From positions 3,485,148 to 3,549,147 of the forward strand of contig SMSO01000014.1 of assembly GCA_004764695.1 (NCBI GenBank): a stretch of DNA of 64,000 nucleotides. The letters run 5' to 3'. The notes beneath the pieces were generated by a model. The model saw only the letters and a program-made list of their open reading frames with translations, ran no database searches and was not told the DNA's origin. The stretch's first letter is position 1. Every line of letters starts with the position of its first letter. Position numbers and translations under genes: made by a program. Below are positions 44,574 through 55,190 of this stretch, one piece after another. This stretch comes from Schizochytrium sp. TIO01 (lineage: Eukaryota; Sar; Bigyra; Thraustochytrida; Thraustochytriidae).

Positions 44574-45763
44574 TTCGAGGCCTCTCCGATAGCGTTGCTC
44601 CCGCAAGCCTCGACAATGAGCTCCTGAGACCGAGCTTTCATTCATTCAGTCAGCCACCAAAACAAAACAAAACAAACAAAGCACAATCCAAAGCAGTGCG
44701 TACGAGTACGCACGAACTCACTGTTCTTTGGTCAGTGCTATGTATGAATGACATCAGTAGGAAGTACCTAATCAGGGCGTCTGTTGGGATTTTCTATGGC
44801 GAAGAATGGGAATAGGGTATCGATGACTGACTGACTGATGCAAGGAGGGAATAAGATGATGCCAATGCCCTATCCATCGATGATGGCGGTGGTGGCGACG
44901 TTCGCGAGGATGACGCATATACATGCATGCACGCATACCTACCCAGAGTGCTGCATTTGCATCGATTGTAACGAAGGAGAGCGTGGCCATCTCCAAGTTG
45001 CAATTCGCGAACCCAAGAATGCGTGCGCTGAGAACCACAGAAGGCACGACGAGTCTGCGCATGAGTGAGTCTGTCTCTAGCTAGAGGAATGAATGCCAGG
45101 CAGGTTGGTAACTTCGTACGTGCCTGATGGTGCTCCATTGGGTCTTCTTCTGGCGATGCACATACGTACGTCTGCTGATGAATGCTGCCTGCGAAGATGC
45201 CTCTAGCTAGAGCTAGCTAGCTCGAGAAGTGTCGCTTGTGGTACGTATGCTTTCGTGTTTGCCACCAAGACCACTCGTCCCCGGCAATCCAAGAACCAAC
45301 GCATGCGTAGAGGCAGACTCTTGCCAGTCAGACGAGGTTTCGACCATACATATTTTCATCCATCTGCTTCCGGAGCGAACAGTCTGCTACATCCAAGTCG
45401 CCGTCAGGTGCTTCGAGTTCTCTTGGTTTCCCTGATCAGCTTCCCGTAGGTACAGACAGGTACATGGCGTACTTCGACAGAGAAGGACCTCGCAGAGTAG
45501 TAGAAGGAATGGGCACTTTGCCAGCTAACTGACTATGATAGCTATAGGAGGCGAACTTGACTTGATCAACTCGAAGCTCGCACGCCTATCGAGTCTTACG
45601 TCACCTCGAGTTATCTTGCGTCATCACAATCTAATGCATGAGATTTTGATTGAGAGTCATGATTATTTTCTGACTGCTAGGCTTAGATGCCTACTTTTAT
45701 TCATTAATTTAATTCGTGTTTCGGCACATATATAGTTTTTAAAATTATATATTTTTTTAATTA

Positions 45764-45799
45764 CTTTAACTTTTAACTTTTAACTTTTAACTTTTAACA
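45764..45799 (+). repeat. 7-bp tandem repeat, CTTTTAA unit
   Basis: About five copies of a 7-bp unit. The length matches telomere-like units, but the sequence is not a known telomere repeat and the array is short and internal. Confidence 0.85.
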
Positions 45800-48021
45800 A
45801 AAACCAAAATAAAAAGCAGAAAACGGTGATAGACCCATAGTAGGGATATATTTTCATTTTTTCAGATGAACAAATTTAGATACGACACTGGCAAACCAAT
45901 CCAAGAGATAGGTACTAGTAGGTTCTCTCTTTATAGCTTAGTGCCTACCTGGTAGTAGCTATGCCTAGTAGATGCTACTAAATACTCCCTGTCTGTTTCA
46001 AGAGTGCTACCATGTGAGAGGAAAGAGCTCTTTGCGAATGAGACGGAGTTCTTTCTCAGTTCACCTGCACATTGCCACGAAAGCTGAGGCTTTATTCTGA
46101 AGCGAGGAGGTGACACAGTGGCAGACACAGACAAGGTGCTTTCGCGCACACAAGCCACTTTGGCGACTTCGAACTGGGGTGGCATTCAGCCTCAAGGTTC
46201 GATGGAGTCCGAGGTGGTTTCCAAACAGCTTGAGCTCCTGCTGAAGAATGCAACCTGCCTGCACGAAGTCCTCCTTGGCACCACAGAAAGAACGAAGGAA
46301 GTGAAGTGAGAAGCGCAGTGAAAGAGGCTGCTGGCGTTCTACTACTCCTTCTCGTCAAAAAGAGTCATCGTGAAGGCTCAACTAGCAAGCTGGTACTCAC
46401 CAAGGGCGTCTTGCACGCTGACTTGGGTGTGAGCTGCACCAAAATAGGCATCATCTAACGATGTTCGCCGTCAAAGTTCGCTGCCAAAGTTCGCTGTTAA
46501 AGTTCGCCGCCGATTTCTGCGCACAGAATTAAAGATGTCTAAAACGCGTCGAGCTGAGAAGCAAGCCATCAGGCCGCGTATCGCATTCACACCGCCGCAG
46601 GCAATCTTCGCACGGAGCAGTCGAACACTCGCCACTACGTAGTACGAAGGCATCTCGTGTTGCTCTGGCAAGTCTGAGACTGTCACACAGTGAATTCGCT
46701 CAGGATGGGCTAGCAAGAACCAAGCACCTACGCCCAGACTTCACGAAGCGTTGCTTGTGCAAGTGACTGGCATGCTGACTGGCTGACACAAGTTCGCAAC
46801 GTGAGGTGTTTCGTGGGCGGAGATTTACCCAGAGGGTCCCAGAATCGAGCACCTGCGCCAAAACATAAAAGCTGAAGTCTTCACCTGCCGATGTGGCAGT
46901 TGCTGCATGCCAGGCAGGTTGTTGACACGACCTCAGCCTGGGCGTCCCAGACTGCAAGGCCTTTCGATTGCTACGTTGTACTAGGTACTACGTCTCACGT
47001 CTCACGTCGTCCTGAGTTTCTTGTCATTACCCGGTTTGAAGAAGATGAATGAATGAATAAATAAGTAAGTTCACAGCTTCTATGACGATGATGGCGGTGA
47101 GATATTCTGCGGGTGGCAAAACACGAGCGAGCAAAGCAGACAGACACATCCGCGCGGAGCTGAGCCTGTCTGAGTCAGCGGCTTCGACTTCATGATTCTC
47201 AGACTTCTTCTTTCGCGGTGTGAGACCAGGATTCAGACACCTTCAAAGTTCGAGACTCAGCCAATAGATTTTTCGTACCACTTCAGCTCACTCAAGGAGA
47301 GATCGTGGATGCCTGTCCAGATGACTTGGTATGGTGCTGCGTTACAAGGAGCGATCCATCAGCACTTTGACAGCGATACCGCGCAGATGCTGAAATCAAA
47401 CAGTTATCTGGCTTCTTCAGGGCTCCAAGTTCTTTCGGAATCTCTTTCGGAATCACAGCCTTGGGATGCCGAAGTCATGAGCATTCTGTTCCGGCGGTGC
47501 TATGGATAATTTGCTTTTGGAGGTGGCTTTCGCTCCTTGTGAGGAGGTTTTCTTTCTTCTCTGTCATTTTGCTCGCTTAGATCAGGGCAAAACTTGACAC
47601 GTTTGACTACGTGACATTGCGCCATAGCATTCATTGCACAGTGCGGCAAAAGGTTCTCTGTCACACTTTATTATAATTCTCGCAAACTCGAATTGTGTTG
47701 AAGCTGGCGTTGCTTAAGCTTTCGCTGTCCAACAACAATAGTCAGCGCATCTTCGTCCCCGGGGCTAACCGTAGCCGCTGCCAGATCCCAGAGCGGGGTC
47801 CAGTCATTTCCGTTTAATGCTTTCCACGCTGGTTTCAATGTTTTTCGCGGCGCCATGGTTGCAATGGCCACGTTTGCGCACGTATCGAAATCATTGGCCG
47901 CTCGGACGAGTTTCAAGTTGTGCGGAGCATTAGCACGAAGGTCTTCTTTTGAGTATCTTTATGCAACGCCGCCGTGTCTGTGGCCTTCCACTCCAACATT
48001 TATGACGCCAGTAATTGGCTT

Positions 48022-48049
48022 CTTTTATTTTATTTTATTTTATTTTATA
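48022..48049 (+). repeat. (TTTTA)n run
   Basis: About five copies of a 5-bp unit. Confidence 0.85.
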
Positions 48050-48110
48050 AATAATAAATAGATTAAAAATATGTTAAAATTAAATTAAATTCAACTTTTA
48101 ACTTTCTTTT

Positions 48111-48168
48111 CCTCTTCTTCTTCTTCTTCTTCTTCTTCTTCTTCTTCTTCCTCTTCCTCTTCCTCTTC
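48111..48168 (+). repeat. (CTT)n / (CTCTTC)n microsatellite
   Basis: Pyrimidine-only tract of CTT triplets passing into CCTCTT units; a long pure purine strand on the complement. Confidence 0.9.
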
Positions 48169-49090
48169 AAAAATAAGCAAAAGAAGAACAACAAAGAAAA
48201 ACAAAAGCTTTTATTATTTATTTCCTATTAGTCAAATTCCAACCAGCCTGTGGAAAAACCTAGCACTACCGAGATCACAGAGAGCCAAGCTATCTTGAAT
48301 GTGAAACCGTACGCGCTGATATGTCAGGCCTCCGCCCTCTTCCTTTTCTGAAGCCAATCTGCCCACCATGGCAGTACCCAAGGTACAAATCGCATTGTCC
48401 AGTACACCACCCAGTTCCCAAAACTTCCACGCAATTTTTACTATTCATGTAGACTACTATGATCCACCACCGTACCTTCTTCTTTCATCTTTTATCTAGG
48501 GAGTAGTAGTACCTCGGCAGAAGTCGGTAGCAGGTGAGTACCACAGAACACGAAGTCTCTTTCGCTCTTCTCTCCACCTTTACAACTAGTTTCAGATGGC
48601 CTATAGAATTCATGAATTCACTCCAAATGAGATGAAGTAAGCTAAGCAATCAATCACACACGAAGCTCTCCGCTCCCCGCTTGCCGCCCAAGAGGTCCCC
48701 TTTCCAATGTTGCTGTCTTCTGCTGCATCTGCTTCGGATCACGATTGCCACAGTACGTACATCCATCTTGAAGCTGGCATCGTTGCGGATACACCTAGTG
48801 GGGCCAGGACCAAAGTGGTCCATGGTGGGCATTTGCAGAGGCAGGTCCTGGCGAAATAGGAATCAACATCGTTGCAAGAAGGCGAAGCAAAGGATATCGT
48901 GATCAGCCGGCAAAACCACAGAATCCAGGCTCGCTCGAGGGTCCGAGGTCCCTCGACCGATCAGGGAATTGCGTTGACCACAAGCGTCAAAACGCGGGTT
49001 CCAAGACACGCTCTCAGCGGAAAGGGACCAAGGTGTACGTGCGTATGTAGCACATGAACCTCTGCATTCATGGAGCATATACATAAATCT

Positions 49091-49256
49091 GTATGTATGT
49101 ATGTATGTATGTATGTATGTATGTATGTATGTATGTATGTATGTATGTATGTATGTATGTATGTATGTATGTATGTATGTATGTATGTATGTATGTATGT
49201 ATGTATGTATGTATGTATGTATGTATGTATGTATGTATGTATGTATGTATGTATGT
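49091..49256 (+). repeat. Long perfect (GTAT)n microsatellite
   Basis: 166 bp made of about 41 uninterrupted copies of GTAT. All three plus frames read through as repeating Met-Tyr-Val-Cys, producing spurious open frames. Perfection over this length implies recent expansion or active maintenance by slippage. Confidence 0.98.
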
Positions 49257-49406
49257 CTCAGAGATGTACGTTCCTCTGAAGAAGAGACGTGGCCTGCGCA
49301 GAACTCGGCTTTGGGGCTAATGCGGCATGGCTTCTTTGGCTCTGAGTAGGGATGGCGGGTTAGAGGACCGCCCCAAGGACTGCTCGAAGTTGATCTTGCC
49401 TGAAGA

Positions 49407-49407
<1 letters not shown>

Positions 49408-49440
<33 letters not shown>
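49408..49440 (+). repeat. (CTG)11 trinucleotide repeat
   Basis: Eleven perfect CTG units. On the complement one frame reads as poly-Ser within a 68-codon open frame that has no other features. Confidence 0.95.
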
Positions 49441-49443
<3 letters not shown>

Positions 49444-49831
49444 CTGGTGGCTACAGGGTGTTTGGTTCCCTTTTCGTCCGAGTTACAGACACTGTTTTCT
49501 ACCTGATGGCGGCCTCCTACCAAAAGACCTCGAGCTTCGGAAGACCACTCACTGGTTTTACAGAAGAATGGAAAACCAATCCATGATAGTTCGACTCCGA
49601 AAGTTCAGGGCTCCAGCCCACTTGGGCCACTTATCTCTAGAGGAGAGGACCGCGCAGCACACAGAAGGGCAGAGAAACGAACATCACGCATTCATAAAGC
49701 CGCTTTTGCACGCACGATTAATTGCGCAATCCTCCTTTGCGGCCAGAGATCATAAACGCAGTGCTGCCTAGGAACGGATGAATGCGTGAGTGAAAGAATG
49801 CAACATGAGTGCACAGTGGGTCAATGAACGA

Positions 49832-49925
49832 ATGTATTATCGTATTATTGTATTATTGTATTGTTGTATTGTTGTATTGTTGTATTGTTGTATTATTATA
49901 CTATTGAACTATCGTATTATTGTAT
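49832..49925 (+). repeat. Imperfect 5-8-bp repeat array (TATTG/TTGTATTA)
   Basis: Alternating TATTAT and GTATTGTT units with drift at the edges, consistent with a decaying minisatellite. Confidence 0.8.
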
Positions 49926-50254
49926 GCATGCATCTTCTGCTATAAATCGAGGCAGTTTTGGTTTATTTTATTTGGTCAGAATTGGGAGAAGAAGCCTGTG
50001 CCCAATACCTTGGCAAGGATAGAAGAACGGCTCAGAGCTTAACAGCGTCGCCGTCGTAGTCGTGGCAGCCCGTAGGAGAGTCGTGATGCTCGTATCAGAA
50101 GCGCTGTGGCTCCGTAGTGTACGAACAGAACACGAAAGAAGACATGAGTTGAGTTAGGTAGCAAACACTGAGTCCCGCGAACACACCGTCACTAAAGGAA
50201 TCTTTAGTGCGCCATAACGCGCCTGTAAGGGAAAAGACACCTAAGTAGTGCCCG

Positions 50255-50287
50255 GTAGGTACCTACCTACCTACCTGCCTACCTATC
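50255..50287 (+). repeat. (TACC)n run
   Basis: GGTA followed by six TACC/TGCC-type units. One of several TACC/GGTA clusters dispersed in the window. Confidence 0.9.
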
Positions 50288-53200
50288 ATTTGGCATCGTT
50301 GCGGTATGGGGGGAAGCGCAGAGGTAATAATAGGTATAAACTTCTTCTTTGTCTCCGACGGTCAGTCCTCGAAATTTTTTGATTATTATTTTTCACTCAC
50401 TTTTTCCATCGTTCTCGTCGGCAGATACGTTCAAGAGGGCAAAATTCTTTCTGGATTAAATTTTAATTTCATAAAGAGAATAATAATCGTAGTTTGAGAG
50501 TATAATTAGCAAAGGTAAAATAAACATTTTTAAAACTTCAAAAATATGTTGAAAATGCAAATACTTTGGCTTTTAGAAAAGAAAAAAAAAAATCAAATGG
50601 AAATTAATTTTCTAAAATAAATCTGTTGACATACTTATAAAATTTTAAAATTTAGCAAGAAAAAGAAAAATGTTATTTTAAAAGTTCATTCCTTGCAATT
50701 TACGACAGAGTAGCGCGAGCAGTTTGATGAGAATCAACAGGAGCATTATCATAAGATCATTGGGTCAACTTTTAGCAGTCATGCTGTCTCCATCATCCAT
50801 TGATTGCCCCATAAATACATGATGTTTTGAAAATTCATGTTCTTGTTTTCAGAGCTGGCGTTTCTATTCTGTGTAAACGATGATCAGAGCATTTGCATAC
50901 CAACACAATGCATTGTATCAAAAGCAACAAATTCTAAAATAATCAATACCAGTCTAAGCAATAGGCAATAACTAAAGAGACAGTAAGAAAACATAAGCAG
51001 TGTGGATAGAAGGATCAAACAAGAATAAATCTATTCAATCTCCAAAGGTTGCATGTATCAAACTTAAATTCTGCGACAAACCTATAACTCCTTGGCGATC
51101 GCGATATATGTCGTAGAGGTAATCGGAACCATATAGCGGAAATTTAGCAATAAAGTCTTGATTGCTTAAGCAATCAGAATACGTTATCCCCCCATAATGC
51201 ATGAAGGACAACTTTGAAGCATCTCGTCCGGGCCTCTACTTATGTTATACTCGACTAAATGCATTCATTTTACATAAAGTCGTTTTACATCTCTTGACAT
51301 ACACTATGTATTCTTGTTCATTTCAACTCAGATGTATAAAGTGTAATTGTTGTGATGCTTGCACGAATCTGACATGTGTTATATATTCTTCAGTCGTGCG
51401 ATGAGGCCTCAACTGAAATTCGCACCATGAGACACCAATCATTTCACAACATATGTAATTTGAGTATTTGATTGATACTGCTAATAAATCTTGGCTAATA
51501 AATCTTTTTGTAGGAGCCTTCGGTGTAAACTCAATTGAGTATAATGATCCTAAATACACAACTTACATATTTTTTCCTAATGACATTAGTTGAACTCGAA
51601 ACTAAGTTTACGACATAGTAGAAAGCATAATCAATTTAATATTCTGTACTTAACAACTTATGTTGATTAAGGAGTGTAAGCTTGAATTCTTTAATACTAA
51701 TTTAAGTTGTTTTATAAGCCACTTAGAATTAGCAAAAGTGCAATCAAAGGCATGTCTTAGCTGATAGAATAAAACAATTTTCCAAACAAAGAAGTTTTCT
51801 AAAACAAAAATATATCTGCCACTCTCGTTGAGAACAGATCACTCGCAATAATTTTTCTTACCCACTTCGAAAACATGTTCCTCTTCTTGTCTTCCACACG
51901 AGTTTATATTCAGCCGGGCTACCAGCTATGATGGTTGGGGCCGCGACTTTTTTGCAAGCTATGGCTAAATGTTCCCAACATATTCTTGCAGAGATCGTAG
52001 TTATTCTGTGTTATTCAAGTAATGTGGACGTTCAAGATTATTTCGTTGCCCCCTCCCTTCGAAATCACGAGGTACATTCGTAGATTCCAATGTGAAGATC
52101 GCACGAATAAGGCCAATCCAATACTTATTTGATCAATGGCTCGCAAACCTTTTAATCATAGGTTGAGCAGTGGGTCTGCCACTCGTTCATTTTCCTATGA
52201 AAAGAGAAAGGCGGGAGGTACTAGCAGACATGATAAAATATAGGTTGCTATAGCTTAACAGATTGCGTTTGTTGAATTTAACCAGTATGTTCTTGCGAAG
52301 CAGTGTACGCCATACAAACATGATCGATTCAAGGTTCATAGATTGCTATCATGATTTCCACTTCTACCATAGGATTTGATATTATGAAAGAAAGCCAAAA
52401 AGAAATCAAAGGACTTCACGAAGGTTGGCTGGCTCTTAAAGTCTTAAAAATTCTGGTCATCAAGTTTATTTAATCAAGTCTTACAAAGCTCACTCGGTGA
52501 AAACCTACGCTATTTCCCAAATAGAACGTGGAAACTGAGCAATGCAGGCTTCTTTAAACACAATACTAGTATTTGCGAAGAAATGAATTAAACAGCAAGA
52601 ATAGTATTCATCCTATTTCACAAAATGATCACAGAATCTTTTAGTAAAGATAATGGAAGTGATATAAATAATCAGCGCTATGCTGCACTAAACAGCTAGA
52701 ATACTCAAGCTTCGCTCTTTTATCTCCTTCTGAGGAAGCTTTAACTGAGAATTATAGATAGAAAGGAAGTTACGATGTTGAGCTGAGGCACGAGAGCCAA
52801 TTAAGAAATAATTTCGGAGTGCTATATGTCTTCTTTTCAAAGGTTTCTTCGAGACGGAACAAGCTTTATCATTGCACTGCTACTAGTACCTAATACATAC
52901 TGCTTCTCGCGCCATTCATTGACCTGGGTCACGTTTTGATATCGCTTTCTCTAAGCATAGTTAACCTTATGCCTTTGTTCGTCGATTTTAGCTGCCCCCT
53001 TTTGGCGTCCTGGGTTCAGTTTGCAAAAAAACATATATTCATAGGACCCTATGTAACGGGGAAAAGTTGGAATCAATGGAGGGGTGAGCGAGAGACAGAC
53101 TTTGAAGTCTTATCTGTGAGAAGTTCTAGGTAGTAGTAGGTATCCTCATCCTTTTGTATGCTCGATGTTTTGGACACCTTTTTCACTGCACGGAGACCAC

Positions 53201-53289
53201 CACGAAGGATCGAAGAACGACGTTAAACAAATTAGCGCTCTCTTTTGACCTTGCAATTCCATAGCATCGGCGTGAAGTCTTGGACAGTT

Positions 53290-53697
53290 TCACACGAGCA
53301 AGTATTTATTTCTATATTCTATCATTGTACATCGAACACATTTGGTTGAGCTTAGTCGTGTGGACCAATTATAAGGGCATCCATCCAATCTGGCAGTATT
53401 GGCGATATCTCTTGCTAGTTTTGATGGGGAAATAGAGTACCACAGATTCGCTTCAAATTCAACGTGCACCCGTTGCAATGGCTGCATATAACCTAGAGGT
53501 GTAATTCTTCTGGCACACGAGGATCGCTCAACCACTCGAGCTCGAACGCAAGGAAGAGCCATTACAAGACAAGTCAAAACAGCATTCTTTTTCTCATCTT
53601 CAGGAAGACCTTGAACAGAGAAAAGGGCAATGGTGTGCGGACTCAGGCCTTCTCGGACACTCCTTGAGGTGCAATATGCACTGAGAAATAGGGACAA
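53290..53697 (-). CDS. Weak coding-like frame, unassigned
   Basis: 135 codons bounded by in-frame stops, beginning at TTG; the first ATG is at 53562, giving 90 residues. Composition looks protein-like (for example YSISPSKLARDIANTARLDG near the end), but no family, signal peptide or repeat is recognisable and there is no supporting neighbour. It could be an exon or a gene remnant. Confidence 0.2.
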   Translation of the reverse strand: MSLFLSAYCTSRSVREGLSPHTIALFSVQGLPEDEKKNAVLTCLVMALPCVRARVVERSSCARRITPLGYMQPLQRVHVEFEANLWYSISPSKLARDIANTARLDGCPYNWSTRLSSTKCVRCTMIEYRNKYLLV

Positions 53698-55190
53698 AGC
53701 ATCTTAAGACAAAGCCGTACGTATGTTACCGTGTAAACGCAACCAGGCAATGCTCAAAGAACCGAGATAACAGACAGCTGTCGTCACGAAAGGATAGACG
53801 GGTGGACTAAAGGTGCGGCGTGCTTCGTAAAGTTCGAAAACTAGTTTCAACCACTGTCCCCGAGCTCTTGAGTAAGACGAAAGAGATGAAAATTGAAAGA
53901 CGTTTTGTTAATGAATAAAAAAACGTATTTTAAAATGGTCTTTTCTTCTTTAAAGAAATAGTAAGAATAAAATATTAAAACAAACTTTAAACTACAAGTC
54001 AAATTTCTAGCTTAGCAGAACGTTTGAATAAATGCAAGTTTAGAAGGAAAAAGAGAACGCCGAACATCGAACGTCGAACATTGAGATATGCTAGTATTAA
54101 GTAGAAACCCCTCGCAAGAGACTCGCTTGAACTAGAGTACCATGAGCAAAATATCCACCCCAGCTTCCTTTCTTTTATGTATACAATCTTTGAACCCTCG
54201 AAGAAGCGATTTTGTATGGTTTCATCTTTCTAAATAGGTCTTACAATTCGTGTTTTCTAGAGTTAGATCTCCTTCTCTGTTCTTTCGCAAAAGAACAGTA
54301 CGTACCTTTTATCGAACATCAAGTCAAAACACCCTTCAAGGACAAAAGCAATGACTCCGAGCAAGGTATGATTGGGGGGAGGGGGGGGCTAGAGGAAGCT
54401 CGGAGCTGCCATCCCAGCGTCCCATTCTCGTGTGCCTTTTTGTTATAATAGTTCTCTGCTCGATTCAATAAACCTGTACCTACCTACCCACCCTCTTTAT
54501 TGATAATAGAGTACTAGGAGAGTAAAACGAAGCACACTAAGCACTTGAGAAAACTAAATAGCTGTAAAAGTAATTGTGGGAAAGGCTGGAGGTGAAGTAA
54601 GCCTAGCTGAATCGCTGTTTTAAAGTGTAGACAAGTATTAGTGGAGATTGCAACTGTGATTCCTTGGATGACTTTCGAGGTAGAAATAGAATAGCATCCT
54701 TGTGCGGAATGTCAAGATTTAGCAGGCCTGCCTTTTGTAGCTCCGAACTCAGTTATCGATTGCTGCAAGACTAATGTGCGATCACCTGCCCTTGGAGCAC
54801 TGGCTTTCCTCAAGAAAACAGATAATAGGGTAGTAAACCTCTCTTCACATGACACTAGCTTTAGTGCTACCGGGTTCGACCCAGAGTTTTTATGTCAATC
54901 AAAGTCAACTTCATCATTTCGAAGGATCTTAGAATGAAATTTTGCGAGGAACAAAAACCGTGCTGCATTTCGCAAGGCCAGACGACAAGTGTCCAATCAC
55001 AATAATAAAAAATCCTTGGCAATGCCATGACTTATTAATTACTCACATTACATTATTCACCAATTGTAAAATTCTCAGAGTATTCTCGTTTAAGATCAAG
55101 CAGCAAAAAATATATTTGCAATACTCAAATAGTCTACATATACATGAGAATACAAAGTAAATGTTATAACAGCTATTAACATTTTCTTCC

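Larger units (their letters stand above)
44301..49800. other. Gene-poor region, part 2, microsatellite cluster
   Basis: Visibly more GC-rich than its flanks, with many short open frames in all six frames but none with a recognisable domain. The 105-codon frame at 47192-47509 starts at a real ATG but has no family features. The minus-strand frame at 47671-47916 contains a short phrase (NGNDWTPLWDLAAA) faintly like an ankyrin repeat, too little for a call. Microsatellites are listed separately. Confidence 0.45.
49801..55190. other. Gene-poor region, part 3
   Basis: No convincing gene, and mostly AT-rich from 50300 onward. A TTGTATTG-type array and a TACC array lie at the left end. The one coding-like frame (53290-53697) is listed separately. 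Its right edge is the 3' flank of the LRR-NEL gene. Confidence 0.45.

Noticed and set aside
47671-47916. Short frame with an ankyrin-like phrase
   Set aside because: A single partial repeat of about 14 residues is not enough evidence; the frame is short and lacks further repeats.
49070-49349. Met-Tyr-Val-Cys repeat proteins in three frames
   Set aside because: Produced by the GTAT microsatellite; all plus frames are equally open, so there is no coding signal.
49317-49523. Poly-Ser open frame on the minus strand
   Set aside because: It is the translation of the CTG repeat and has no other protein-like features.
37801-54490. CRISPR array or transposon explanation for the repeated units
   Set aside because: Units are contiguous tandem microsatellites without spacers, and no transposase, reverse transcriptase or terminal inverted repeats were found.
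54860-54890. GGTTCGACCC, resembling a tRNA T-arm
   Set aside because: The flanking bases do not form the five-pair T stem and no acceptor or anticodon arm could be fitted.
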